Of a stretch of DNA of 33,780 bases, positions 17,552 through 25,133 are shown piece after piece. The DNA is from Thermoplasmata archaeon (GTDB lineage Archaea; Thermoplasmatota; E2; DHVEG-1). A program made the position numbers and the translations under genes. The notes beneath the pieces are model-generated. The model had not been told where the DNA came from and made no database searches. It saw only the letters and a program-made list of their open reading frames with translations. The stretch lies in the NCBI GenBank assembly GCA_014894395.1, contig JADBLO010000120.1, positions 1-33,780 of the forward strand. Reading direction: 5' to 3'. Within the stretch, counting starts at the first letter, position 1, and every line of letters begins with the position of its first letter.

Positions 17552-17577
17552 ACAAGAGGGGGGTAATGGTTCTGTGT

Positions 17578-17590
17578 GATTTATAATTTT
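17578..17590 (-). promoter_or_regulatory. TATA box of pyrE
   Basis: AAAATTATAAATC on the minus strand is centred 33 nt before the pyrE ATG. The region is shared with the divergent promoter of the membrane-anchored regulator (TATTTAAAG at 17666-17674). Confidence 0.6.
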
Positions 17591-17703
17591 ACATTTTGTT
17601 CATAAGGGGAGAATCGCTGCTACGGGAGATGTATCGTTTGGGAAAAACCAAACGTAAACATACAGTATTTAAAGGTTGTAAGAGATAATTGGTTATAGGA
17701 AAT

Positions 17704-18453
17704 ATGACAAAGATCACGTTGGACCGAGAGACATTCAAGGCACTTGCGTCTGATACGAGACTCGATATTCTTAAGACCCTTGATGGGAAGAATATGGGGC
17801 TGAATGAGATTGCGAAAGTCTCGAATCTGAATAAAGCAACGTTGCATGAGCATCTTGCGAAACTGCATGAGGTAGGGTTGATTAAGAGAAGTGAGCGTGA
17901 TGGTCATAAGTGGGTGTACTATAAACTGACGTGGAAGGGAGAGAGTCTGTTGCATCCGGAGAATACGAAGATTGTGATACTGTTTACGACGACGTTTGTT
18001 GCTTTGTGGGTCGGTATTATTCAGTTGATTTGGTACATCAAAGGCACGGTCACTAATCTGTATACGATCGGCGATCAGGCGGTGTTGTCGAGTAAAGGCT
18101 TGGTTGATAATGGCAATTTCCTTCAGGCTGGAAATGGTTGGACCGAAGGTTTATCCGTACCACCGGGGCTCCCTGATTTCTTTCAGACTTTTTTAATGAG
18201 GGCGAAAATTGCGAATGCCCAAGGGATTCCTCTAGGCAAAGAGCTTAATGTCGTGGAGAACGCCTCTGATTCTGGGTCGCTTACAGCTGGTGAGGGTGGT
18301 CGTTTCGTCGTTGATCAATCACAAGGAGTTATTCAGGCTGTGTATCAAAATCCGATGTACCTTTACATCGCTCTTGGGTGTTTTGTTCTCTTTGCCGTTG
18401 TTTTGTGTGTTGCGTTATGGCGGCTCTGGGAGAATCGTACCCCTAAGATTTAA
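17704..18453 (+). CDS. ArsR-like winged-helix regulator with two membrane segments
   Basis: A 249-aa protein. Residues 1-80 form an ArsR-type winged helix: LASDTRLDILKTLDG, then LNEIAKVSNLNKATLHEHLA with the recognition helix, then a wing RSERDGHKWVYYKLT. Two transmembrane helices follow, at about 93-118 (IVILFTTTFVALWVGIIQLI) and near the C-terminus (YLYIALGCFVLFAVVLCVAL). Between them lie about 110 residues predicted to be outside the cell. This is the layout of a one-component transcription factor that senses something at or beyond the membrane. The ATG at 17704 is chosen over the TTG at 17689 because AGGA precedes it and the conserved helix follows. It is divergent from pyrE. Confidence 0.82.
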   Translation: MTKITLDRETFKALASDTRLDILKTLDGKNMGLNEIAKVSNLNKATLHEHLAKLHEVGLIKRSERDGHKWVYYKLTWKGESLLHPENTKIVILFTTTFVALWVGIIQLIWYIKGTVTNLYTIGDQAVLSSKGLVDNGNFLQAGNGWTEGLSVPPGLPDFFQTFLMRAKIANAQGIPLGKELNVVENASDSGSLTAGEGGRFVVDQSQGVIQAVYQNPMYLYIALGCFVLFAVVLCVALWRLWENRTPKI

Positions 18454-18703
18454 CAAGGGAACAACTCTTGTTTTTATTTTGCTGCGGTTGTTGTCCGCTT
18501 ATTTTTTTCACCATCAGGTTCAAAGAAATCGAATAGTGTTTTTTGCATCCACATTCACCCCTTTGTGATGATATGTGATGGTGTGTTATATTATTTGCGA
18601 TGGTGTGAGAGTTTTTGTTATTTTTTCAGGAAAATTATAAATACAAGAAATGACAAATAATATCATGATATAATATATCATTATTTGTTTGAAGAGGCGA
18701 AAA
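18454..18703 (+). other. Intergenic region with AT-rich promoter and repeats
   Basis: No gene is seen in these 250 nt. They hold two copies of GATGGTGTG (about 18580 and 18604) near the related GTGATGATATGTGATG, a TATA-like AAATTATAAATAC at about 18633-18645, and a perfect 17-nt palindrome just before the micro-ORF pair (described separately). Confidence 0.5.
18665..18681. promoter_or_regulatory. Perfect 17-nt palindrome upstream of the micro-ORFs
   Basis: ATGATATA-A-TATATCAT has two perfect 8-bp arms around one central base. It lies about 25-30 nt downstream of the TATA-like box AAATTATAAATAC, at the predicted transcription start, and 22 nt before the first micro-ORF ATG. This is the position of a repressor operator or a 5-prime hairpin. 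Confidence 0.5.
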
Positions 18704-18769
18704 ATGACAATGAACACGGAAAAACGCGCACACGAACTTCTTTTTTCTTCTAAGGTGGAAAGGCGATAA
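18704..18769 (+). CDS. Possible 21-aa micro-ORF
   Basis: The ATG at 18704 has GAGG (18694-18697) 6 nt upstream. It encodes a charged 21-residue peptide starting MTMNTEKRAHELLF and ending KVERR. It stops 2 nt before the ATG of the next micro-ORF, whose Shine-Dalgarno sequence lies inside its last codons, so it could act as a leader peptide coupling translation of the second one. Small size keeps confidence low. Confidence 0.4.
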   Translation: MTMNTEKRAHELLFSSKVERR

Positions 18770-18771
18770 AG

Positions 18772-18873
18772 ATGACTGCCATTACCTTAGCATTGGTAGG
18801 GTTTGTGGCAGGATTGTTCACCATGGCGATGATCAGTTTATACAAATACGTAATCAAAATAATAAGCCGTTAA
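18772..18873 (+). CDS. Possible 33-aa single-span membrane peptide
   Basis: The ATG at 18772 is preceded by GGAAAGG (18757-18763), 8 nt away. The 33-aa product is one hydrophobic helix (TAITLALVGFVAGLFTMAMI, then a Tyr/Lys-rich end SLYKYVIKIISR) with positive charges at the C-terminus. That is a believable single-pass membrane peptide with its C-terminus inside. It follows the 21-aa micro-ORF by 2 nt, under the same palindrome-bearing promoter. It could be a small regulator of a membrane complex or a toxin-like peptide; I recognise no family. Confidence 0.5.
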   Translation: MTAITLALVGFVAGLFTMAMISLYKYVIKIISR

Positions 18874-18942
18874 AGAAAAAAAAAAATTTTGAGGCAGCCT
18901 TTACATCGCCCCAGCGGACAATTGTTTTTTGATCGTTGAGAT

Positions 18943-19167
18943 TTATTCGTACGGCGCTGCTTCTTTGAGGAGGTCAACCTGAGAAATAATCATCCGTCGG
19001 CAACAGTACCGCTCTGCACCAAGGTCATCGAGAATCTTCTGCGGGGTTTCTTTTGGTTTTTCACCAGCATCAACCGCTTTCTGATACACCTCACACCGTT
19101 TCTTATATTCATCGTAGAGGGCGGAAATTACCTTTCCGCAGGTAAAACATCGAATAGGGATAATCAC
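18943..19167 (-). CDS. rpoN: DNA-directed RNA polymerase subunit N (Rpb10-like)
   Basis: A 74-aa small zinc-binding subunit of archaeal RNA polymerase, equivalent to eukaryotic Rpb10, which helps assemble the RpoD/RpoL platform. Zinc ligands are Cys7 and Cys10 (RCFTCGK) and the adjacent Cys55 and Cys56 (RYCCRRM), the family pattern. I use the GTG at 19167 as start: it gives the conserved beginning (V/M)[11 protein letters not shown] and has AGGTGA 4 nt upstream. The longer frame to 19248 is just overlap with the S9 gene. It is the last gene of the L18e-L13-S9-RpoN operon. RpoK and S2, which often follow in archaea, are not here. Confidence 0.95.
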   Translation of the reverse strand: MIIPIRCFTCGKVISALYDEYKKRCEVYQKAVDAGEKPKETPQKILDDLGAERYCCRRMIISQVDLLKEAAPYE

Positions 19168-19171
19168 ATGA

Positions 19172-19576
19172 TCACCTGTATGATTTCTGCCTCTTCTTTC
19201 GAGCACCACGCCCGAGAGGCTTTTTACTTTCTTTAATCCGTGAGTCACTCACGAGTAAATCTCTATCATACCCAAGGAATGAGAGGCGCAACGCAGGGTC
19301 CCCGGTGTATTCCACAAGGCCTTTTGCAATCGCTGTTCGTACCGCATTTGCCTGGCTCATGAACCCTCCGCCACTGACGTTGACATCAATATCTACCGTG
19401 CTGACATGGTGTTCTGCGAGTTTCAGTGGCTCCATGATCTTCCATCGAGCGATTTCTGGCTCATAAAACTCAATTGGTTTCTTGTTAATGCGGACGCAAC
19501 CAACTCCTTTTGCCACGGTTGCTTTTGCTATCGAAGTTTTTCGCTTCCCCGTGGTATTGACAACTTTCTTAGCCAT
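19172..19576 (-). CDS. rpsI: Ribosomal protein uS9
   Basis: A 134-aa small-subunit ribosomal protein. The start [19 protein letters not shown] and the C-terminal [11 protein letters not shown] tail are diagnostic; the Lys/Arg tail reaches the P-site tRNA in the ribosome. The central [20 protein letters not shown] is typical of the family. The start codon overlaps the end of the L13 gene by 8 bp, and the stop codon is 4 nt from the GTG of rpoN, so the operon is tightly coupled. Confidence 0.97.
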   Translation of the reverse strand: MAKKVVNTTGKRKTSIAKATVAKGVGCVRINKKPIEFYEPEIARWKIMEPLKLAEHHVSTVDIDVNVSGGGFMSQANAVRTAIAKGLVEYTGDPALRLSFLGYDRDLLVSDSRIKESKKPLGRGARKKRQKSYR

Positions 19577-19991
19577 AGTACACCTTCGCTCCTAAAAATT
19601 GTGCTACTTCTTGCAACGTCATATAATCAGCAGGGTGCTTTTCAGCAGCGGTGATCTTCTCAAAGGATTTTCCTTGAAACTCCTTTGGTACTCCGATATA
19701 GCATTTCAGTCTTTTAAATGCTGTTCTCCCATGAGGCTCCTGATAGGGGATCATGCCGCGGATCGTTCGTTTCAATATCCGATCAGGCATCCTTGGGTAG
19801 AACGGACCTTTCCGGTAGGTACCAACCTCTCGTTCATGTTTATAATGTGCTTTAATCATATCTTTCTTACCGGTTACGATCGCTTTCTCACTATGTACCA
19901 CGGCTATCTCTTCGCCGTTCAGGAGACGTTTCGCTACTGCAGTACAAAGTCGTCCGAGTACTGCACCTTCTGCGTCAATGATTGCTACCAT
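19569..19991 (-). CDS. rplM: Ribosomal protein uL13
   Basis: A 140-aa large-subunit protein of archaeal type. [20 protein letters not shown] near the N-terminus and [20 protein letters not shown] are characteristic of archaeal and eukaryotic (L13a) forms. It starts 2 nt after the L18e stop codon and overlaps S9 by 8 bp. Length is normal for archaea, and nothing is unusual. Confidence 0.97.
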   Translation of the reverse strand: MVAIIDAEGAVLGRLCTAVAKRLLNGEEIAVVHSEKAIVTGKKDMIKAHYKHEREVGTYRKGPFYPRMPDRILKRTIRGMIPYQEPHGRTAFKRLKCYIGVPKEFQGKSFEKITAAEKHPADYMTLQEVAQFLGAKVYYG

Positions 19992-19993
19992 AG

Positions 19994-20359
19994 TTATCCC
20001 AATATCCTCACATCTTTTCCTTTCGGATTGTGTTTCACAAGCTCTTCAATGGAAAGTGTCTTGCCACCTGCTTTCTTGATTTTCTCATGAGCTTTCTCTG
20101 AGAATGACCAGGCGGCAATTGAAACCTTCTTCGTTAACTTCCCTGTTGATAGTACTTTTCCAGGGATTAGTGCGGTTTCTTTCTCATGAACATACATGCT
20201 AATACGATTTAAATTAACCTCAGGCCAATTCCGCAATGGTTTTTCTAATCGCTCTGCGATATCTTTCCAGATCGGCGCATCGTTCTCATACGCGGTCTTT
20301 TTTAACCCCTCAATAAGGGTAATAAGTGCTGGATTTGTTTTTTTTACATGTCGTGCCAT
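19994..20359 (-). CDS. Ribosomal protein eL18 (L18e)
   Basis: A 121-aa large-subunit protein found in archaea and eukaryotes. MARHVKKTNPALITLIEGLK begins at the ATG at 20359. VNLNRISMYVHEKETALIPG and the C-terminal NPKGKDVRILG are typical of the family. The open frame continues upstream to 20512, but the extra part is not ribosomal in character. GGGGAA lies 8 nt before 20359, and a TATA element CTTATAAATACC (about 20402-20413) gives the operon its own promoter, 67 nt beyond the end of the ABC permease gene. It is the first gene of the L18e-L13-S9-RpoN operon. Confidence 0.95.
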   Translation of the reverse strand: MARHVKKTNPALITLIEGLKKTAYENDAPIWKDIAERLEKPLRNWPEVNLNRISMYVHEKETALIPGKVLSTGKLTKKVSIAAWSFSEKAHEKIKKAGGKTLSIEELVKHNPKGKDVRILG

Positions 20360-20401
20360 AGGCTGGTTCCCCAGTGTTGATGGATGGTAGGAAAACAAAG
20401 T

Positions 20402-20413
20402 GGTATTTATAAG
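20402..20413 (-). promoter_or_regulatory. TATA box of the L18e-L13-S9-RpoN operon
   Basis: CTTATAAATACC on the minus strand lies about 50 nt before the L18e ATG, in the short gap after the ABC permease stop codon. Confidence 0.6.
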
Positions 20414-20426
20414 ATTTATGGGTAGG

Positions 20427-21272
20427 TTAGATGTCTTTTCGTTGGAACCTCCAAACCGCGAGGGCGAAAAAGACAATGATCCAGGCAAGGAGGACGCCAA
20501 TGAGAAGTCCACTGGAGTACCAGGACGGTGCAGGAATCATCGAGGAGGCGCTCATCGAAGAGACCGGGCCAATCGAGGTCGTGAGGAGGGACGAGTACAC
20601 CGATGTTGGATTGAACAAATTAAGGGCCTGGTACCAGTCTGGTACAACAATCGTATTCCCTTGTGCAAACTTCGTTATATCGATAGTGGTCGCAAGTAAT
20701 CCAATAAAAACAATAGGAAGAATAATGTTGAAGAGGAACCACAGGAAGATTGCGCCACCCATCGCGGTTGACCGCTTATTGAAGATTGTAGAGAAGAACA
20801 ACGCCACGCTTAAAAACACCAATCCAAGGAGCATGGTTGCGCCAATGAAGATACCGTAATCAGCGTAGTTGACATTAGAGACATTGGCCGCTATCATCAG
20901 GCCAGCTGCTCCGAACCCTATAAAAATCGTAAAGCACAGTACACCTGCCAGGCCAAGGAATTTTCCGATAATGATTTCAAATCTCGTTGCGGAAAGCGAG
21001 AGAAGGGAGTTCATTGACCCTCGTTCGATTTCTCCGATGATTGTCGCATATGCGAGCATGAGTGCGATGATGGGTACTAAAAAGGTCACAAGATTTGCCA
21101 TTCCTGAGATGGTAAAGCCAAGGTCTTGCCATCCACGACTTGCAAGTGAGCCAAAATAGGAGACAACCAGGGTGAGAAGTGCGAACATCACGGAAACCAG
21201 AATGATCCATTTGTTCCGGATGTTATCCATGATTTCTTTTTTTGCGATGCTGAGAATAATATTGGTTTGCAT
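20427..21272 (-). CDS. ABC-2 type transporter permease
   Basis: A 281-aa membrane protein with about six transmembrane helices. The start is typical of ABC-2 permeases: ILSIAKKEIMDNIRNKWIIL, then LVSYFG with a periplasmic loop, then EIERGSMNSLLSLSATRFEI as the coupling-helix region. It resembles the NosY/gliding-motility permease group. It starts 2 nt after the ATPase gene, and together they should form a dimeric exporter. The substrate is unknown; lipids, drugs or an exported peptide are possible for this type. Confidence 0.88.
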   Translation of the reverse strand: MQTNIILSIAKKEIMDNIRNKWIILVSVMFALLTLVVSYFGSLASRGWQDLGFTISGMANLVTFLVPIIALMLAYATIIGEIERGSMNSLLSLSATRFEIIIGKFLGLAGVLCFTIFIGFGAAGLMIAANVSNVNYADYGIFIGATMLLGLVFLSVALFFSTIFNKRSTAMGGAIFLWFLFNIILPIVFIGLLATTIDITKFAQGNTIVVPDWYQALNLFNPTSVYSSLLTTSIGPVSSMSASSMIPAPSWYSSGLLIGVLLAWIIVFFALAVWRFQRKDI

Positions 21273-21274
21273 TC

Positions 21275-22336
21275 CTATGCCTCCGTGTATCGCATGAAAA
21301 CTTCTTCAAGGGAGGGTTCTTTTGTCTGAAGGTTTTGGATGTTTCCACCAGCCGTGGAAATTGCCAGGATGACTTTTGCTTTCATGGCTCCATCGCAGAC
21401 GATTTCAAGAGTGTTTCCTTGGGTTTTAACACTGTCGACCCCTAATAGTTTCTTGACTGCATTTTCAATTTTCGCTGACATAGAGTCTATCGTTACCGTG
21501 ATTTGTGGTTTCAGGTTCAGTTTTTTACTGAGTCCCTCAACGGTATCTTGTGCGACAAGAACTCCTTTATTGATGATGCCAACGCGATTGCAGATTTCCT
21601 GGATCTCGCTGAGAATGTGGGATGAAACAAAAATGGTTGTTCCTTTCTTTTTCATTTCAAGGATTTTATCTCGGATTAAAACGACGCCACGGGGGTCTAA
21701 CCCGCCGCTTGGCTCATCAAGGATCAGGATCGAGGGATTGCCGAGGATGGCCCGTGCCATACCGAGTCGTTGGACCATTCCTTTGGAGAACTTTCCGACT
21801 CTTTTTTTCCCGGTATCACCAAGGCCGAATTCTTCGATAAGATGTATGCATTCCTCTTTGGGTGCGTGTTTTATTTCTGCATAAAAACGCAGGTTCTGCA
21901 ATGCAGTGAGGTTATCATAGAATGCGACTTTCTCCGGCATATAGCCTACGTTCTTCTTTGCTTCTTTGCCGTGTGTTCGTACGTCGATGCCATTGATTTT
22001 AATGGTTCCTGTGTTCGCATGGATCAAGTCAAGCATGGACTTGATGGTCGTGGTTTTCCCTGCGCCGTTTGGTCCGAGGAACCCAAAGATTTCTCCTTTT
22101 TTAACGGTGAAGGAGACGTTATTGACCGCGGTGAAATGGTTATATGATTTTGTCAGACCGTTGACTTCAATGGTCGCTGAATTCGTTACCATCGTTTTTG
22201 CACTTTTTTCTCCAGGGATGGTAAAAGCCCCTTTTTGATTGCACTGCGGGCAGGTAAGAAAGATTTTTTCACCTGGTTCTCCGGAGACCGTAATGGTGGT
22301 TTTGCATGTGGGACATTTGACAAGTTGTGTTGTCAT
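21275..22336 (-). CDS. ABC transporter ATPase with an N-terminal zinc ribbon
   Basis: A 353-aa ATPase partner of the downstream permease. Residues 1-40 form a zinc ribbon: Cys8, Cys11, Cys29 and Cys32 (KCPTCKT, TCPQCNQ). After a short linker comes a standard ABC domain with Walker A GPNGAGKTTT, the signature FSKGMVQRLGMARAIL and Walker B ILILDEPSGGLDPRG. A C-terminal regulatory part follows, ending LEEVFMRYTEA, as in ABC-2 exporters. The zinc ribbon is not part of ordinary ABC ATPases and may sense metal or redox state or contact another protein. The gene is divergent from the large secreted protein at 22496 and is in a two-gene operon with the permease. Confidence 0.9.
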   Translation of the reverse strand: MTTQLVKCPTCKTTITVSGEPGEKIFLTCPQCNQKGAFTIPGEKSAKTMVTNSATIEVNGLTKSYNHFTAVNNVSFTVKKGEIFGFLGPNGAGKTTTIKSMLDLIHANTGTIKINGIDVRTHGKEAKKNVGYMPEKVAFYDNLTALQNLRFYAEIKHAPKEECIHLIEEFGLGDTGKKRVGKFSKGMVQRLGMARAILGNPSILILDEPSGGLDPRGVVLIRDKILEMKKKGTTIFVSSHILSEIQEICNRVGIINKGVLVAQDTVEGLSKKLNLKPQITVTIDSMSAKIENAVKKLLGVDSVKTQGNTLEIVCDGAMKAKVILAISTAGGNIQNLQTKEPSLEEVFMRYTEA

Positions 22337-22495
22337 AGGTGCGATGCTCCTGTGCGTTTTGCTCGTAATATCGGCTGGCTATTTAGGTTTATTGGCAATA
22401 TGATGTGGAGGTGTATTCTTATGAGCCCCAAAAGAGGGATATATTTTTATAGATGTACGTGATATTAAAGTATAGATTTGGAAGGAGGCAAAAAT

Positions 22496-23824
22496 ATGAA
22501 AGAAAAAAATATTTTTAAGGAAGCAGTTGTTTTGCTATTTGTAGCACTGATGGTTTTTTCATCAGGGGCTGTAGTAGCAAATACTACGAACCACAAAGTA
22601 AATATCGACGTAAAAGAAGCAAATTCTAGTGGTTCCCCACTGAATCGCGGTCTTGTCTGGGATAATGTTGTAGGTGTTCATGCAGATCTCGGTGGTATAA
22701 TTGTTGCAACAGTCAGAATTAATGGTACCGCATTTCCAGCCGACGATTTCAAGCTTTCTACACAAAAAGAAGTCGACAGCGTGTTCTGGCAAGGAGGATA
22801 TTTCCAGTGTCAGCTCGCACAAGGTCAGAAAGATTACCACTATGACTGGCGTATTCTCTTTTGGGATGATGATGGCGCTGGAACTCATCCAGGCAACATT
22901 ATTTATAATCAGACAATTTCTGACGCATCAATCACACGAGAGTTTTGGTATAATTATACGAACCCTAATGGAAATACCTATTGGGTTGCAAACTACTCTG
23001 TCCAGTTACCAGTAAATATCACTTTCAACGCGGACACAACATATTGGATCACGATACAAGGCATTCAAGGGCCGACTGTATATTACCCGCAAGCCTGCTG
23101 GTCCAGACATAATAATACAGTTGGTGGGATAAAGTTGCATGAAGCTGTCATTCAAGCTGCATGGTGGGGTTACCCGGCCTGGACGAACATTTCGGTCCTT
23201 GTCGCCGATCATCTTCCCCATGATCTTAACTACCAGCTCTTTGGCCCAGGTGGAGATACCACACCACCAGTGACGACCTGTACCTTTAACGGGACATTAG
23301 AAGGCGACGTCTATGTCAGTGACGTGATCGTGACCATAACAGCTACTGATGACAGCTCTGGTGTGAACTACACCAAATACAACCTCGACAGTGGAGGATG
23401 GACGACCTATACTGCACCGTTTACCGTCACCACTGATGGCCTCCACGTCCTACAATGCTACTCCGTTGATTTCGCGGGAAATGTTGAAGAAGCGCATTAC
23501 TGCAACTTCACCATTCAGCATCCAGCGCCTCCAATCACTATAACGATTAAAGGTGGAATAGGCGTCTCAGCGACCATTAAGAACACCGGGACAACAGATC
23601 TCACCAACATCGACTGGACGATCACCCTGGACGGATCACTGATTTTCATTGGAAAAACAAAAGGCGATACCATCGCATCCCTTGCAGCGGGAGAATCAGT
23701 CATCGTGAAAGACTTCGTCATCGGCTTCGGTAAAACAGGCATAGCCGTTGAAGCAGGAACTGCTACGGCGAATGCAACAGGAACAGTAATTCTGTTCTTC
23801 GTCATTGGGATTGGGGTCGCATAA
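22496..23824 (+). CDS. Secreted surface protein: jelly-roll, Ig-like and shared C-terminal module
   Basis: A 442-aa exported protein; the ATG at 22496 follows GGAGG by 9 nt, and a signal peptide runs to about residue 30 (VLLFVALMVFSSGAVV). Residues about 45-245 look like an all-beta, jelly-roll-type binding domain (DFRLS-like DDFKLSTQKEVDSVFWQGGY, then WRILFWDDDGAGTHPGNII), similar in pattern to carbohydrate-binding modules. An Ig/OmpL47-like domain (about 255-343) follows, starting TTPPVTTCTFNGT with SGVNYTKYNLDSGGWTTYTA. The last 98 residues (KGGIGVSATIKNTGTTDLTN, then GFGKTGIAVEAG, ending ILFFVIGIGVA) match the end of the protein at 25938-27764. The shared end may attach or sort the proteins at the cell surface; that is inference. 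Confidence 0.8.
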   Translation: MKEKNIFKEAVVLLFVALMVFSSGAVVANTTNHKVNIDVKEANSSGSPLNRGLVWDNVVGVHADLGGIIVATVRINGTAFPADDFKLSTQKEVDSVFWQGGYFQCQLAQGQKDYHYDWRILFWDDDGAGTHPGNIIYNQTISDASITREFWYNYTNPNGNTYWVANYSVQLPVNITFNADTTYWITIQGIQGPTVYYPQACWSRHNNTVGGIKLHEAVIQAAWWGYPAWTNISVLVADHLPHDLNYQLFGPGGDTTPPVTTCTFNGTLEGDVYVSDVIVTITATDDSSGVNYTKYNLDSGGWTTYTAPFTVTTDGLHVLQCYSVDFAGNVEEAHYCNFTIQHPAPPITITIKGGIGVSATIKNTGTTDLTNIDWTITLDGSLIFIGKTKGDTIASLAAGESVIVKDFVIGFGKTGIAVEAGTATANATGTVILFFVIGIGVA

Positions 23825-23838
23825 ACACCCCCTCTTCT

Positions 23839-23853
23839 ATGATAATTCTTGAG
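23839..23853 (+). repeat. Subterminal inverted repeat of the IS, left copy
   Basis: ATGATAATTCTTGAG is the perfect 15-bp reverse complement of 25169-25183. Pairing stops on both sides of the repeat. Confidence 0.85.
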
Positions 23854-24113
23854 ATCCTGGGGAAGAAACCTTTCTCAGGATTCTCGTGTTGTTTTCATTA
23901 TCTTTATCAATCACCTCTCATTTAATGATATTGCTGATGGTGAGGTCGTTTGACGACACTCTTCTATACGGGTACAGATCCACCCATCAAAGGGGTGGAT
24001 TAGCCCACTATGGTGAGTCATTAGCTGCCCACTCTTTTTTACAGGGTACACAGCCCACGAGAGAGGAGGACAGCCGACTCTCACCATCTCATACATGCAT
24101 AAGCCTCAAAGAT
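23854..24113 (-). ncRNA. Candidate bridge/seeker RNA region of the IS110 element
   Basis: This 260-nt non-coding segment follows the transposase gene, where IS1111-group elements encode their guide RNA. It can fold extensively: stem 23851-23859 with 23876-23885 (one bulge), a perfect 8-bp hairpin 23978-23985 with 23993-24000 and a 7-nt loop, and an 8-bp long-range stem 24010-24017 with 24080-24087. Nine nucleotides CTCTTCTAT (23959-23967) repeat the left element/flank junction (23832-23840), as expected for a guide loop. GCCCAC occurs three times at about 25-nt spacing (24003, 24027, 24053). Exact RNA ends and strand are not shown by sequence; the transposase-sense strand is the expectation. 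Confidence 0.6.
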
Positions 24114-25133
24114 TTAACAAGCAGTTGATATGTAGGGTTTCTTTGTTGTCAGCACCTTATAGATAATATCCACTAAGGTGGAGGCGACAGCGATCTTCGC
24201 GATACCAGTGTTTTTCTTCTGGCTCTTTTTCCGCCTATAATATCTCCCAAGCGTAGTATTGGTCTTTCCAATGGTATTGGCTGCTTGGACCAGAGCCCAA
24301 CGTAAAAGAGCCTTGCTTGAAGTCTTTGGTATCCTTCCTCGGGATGTCGTGTTACCGGATTCTTTTGCGACAGGGATCACTCCAGCGTACCGCCGGAGTT
24401 TTCGGTTTGATAGAAACCGTTCAATAGGATGGACAAAGGCGATAATATAACAAGGAAGTAAGACTCCGAAACCGGTGATACTGCGCAACAACTGATACTC
24501 CTGATTCCAGTATGTCTTAGTGTAGCCAATGATCTCTTGGTCTGCTTGTTCGTTTGTCTTCTCCAGGTACACATAATGGTTATATTCGTACCGTAGTTCT
24601 GTGCTGATGTTCCCTGATCCCAGGTGTTGCATGAGAGCGTGTTTCCATTTCTTGCTGAACGCTTTACACAGGGGCATCATGACACCGTTTCGATCCAGGA
24701 ATGCTTGGATCCGGTTGTTGCACCGTACCTTTTTCTGCATGAGCGCATGACGCATCTGGATCAAGCTGCGAAGATGTTGGATTTTTTCCTCTGGGATGTA
24801 GGAACAAGGGAATGTTCCAAGCCGGAGCATCTCAGAGAGGCGTTGGGCATCCAGCTTGTCGTTCTTGGCGATCAGCTGACGAAGCTGGATAGTATTGGCG
24901 ACCTTGATGTGATAGTTATTTCTGAGAAAATTCTGATATAATGTGTAGTAGCTTGTGCTTGCTTCAAGTCCTATCATCGAGGCAGCAAGATACGGTTTGA
25001 GCCGGTGTTCAAGTTCAGAATAGAGCGTGGCTGCTTCAGCCTCGATGAGAATATTGCCTAGCTTATCTCGTATGCAGTACGAGGTTCTTTCCTTATGGAC
25101 ATCCAGTCCAATATAATATTTTGTGTTTTTCAT
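24114..25133 (-). CDS. IS110-family DEDD transposase (recombinase)
   Basis: A 339-aa recombinase. The N-terminal RuvC-like DEDD domain shows Asp in YYIGLDVHKERT, Glu in MIGLEASTSYY, and the pair in NDKLDAQRLSEML. The C-terminal Tnp_20 domain has ITGFGVLLPCYIIAF, YAGVIPVAKESGNTTSRGRI with the likely catalytic Ser, and a helical LLRWALVQAANTI. Length is typical (about 330-400 aa) and the frame is intact, so the element may be active. The start ATG at 25133 follows AAGGTG by 7 nt, but that ribosome-binding site lies within a hairpin (25134-25158). Known family members use a structured RNA made from the non-coding end to choose target and donor sites. Confidence 0.93.
   Translation of the reverse strand: MKNTKYYIGLDVHKERTSYCIRDKLGNILIEAEAATLYSELEHRLKPYLAASMIGLEASTSYYTLYQNFLRNNYHIKVANTIQLRQLIAKNDKLDAQRLSEMLRLGTFPCSYIPEEKIQHLRSLIQMRHALMQKKVRCNNRIQAFLDRNGVMMPLCKAFSKKWKHALMQHLGSGNISTELRYEYNHYVYLEKTNEQADQEIIGYTKTYWNQEYQLLRSITGFGVLLPCYIIAFVHPIERFLSNRKLRRYAGVIPVAKESGNTTSRGRIPKTSSKALLRWALVQAANTIGKTNTTLGRYYRRKKSQKKNTGIAKIAVASTLVDIIYKVLTTKKPYISTAC

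Noticed and set aside
18248-18568. 106-codon frame overlapping the end of the ArsR-like regulator
   Set aside because: Out-of-frame with a clearly coding gene; Cys/Phe/Leu-rich shadow sequence with no ribosome-binding site.
19168-19248. N-terminal extension of RpoN
   Set aside because: It only overlaps the S9 gene; the conserved RpoN start begins at the GTG at 19167.
20360-20512. N-terminal extension of L18e
   Set aside because: Extra residues are unlike L18e, and the region contains the operon TATA box and overlaps the permease gene.
24033-24040. TCTTTTTT in the putative guide RNA matching the right flank of the IS
   Set aside because: T-runs are so common here that an 8-nt T-rich match has no weight.
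24003-24058. Three spaced GCCCAC repeats as a possible CRISPR
   Set aside because: Repeats are only 6 nt long and no cas genes are present.
23886-24128. 80-codon plus-strand frame in the IS downstream of the transposase
   Set aside because: It falls on structured repeats of the putative guide RNA, and its composition is not protein-like.
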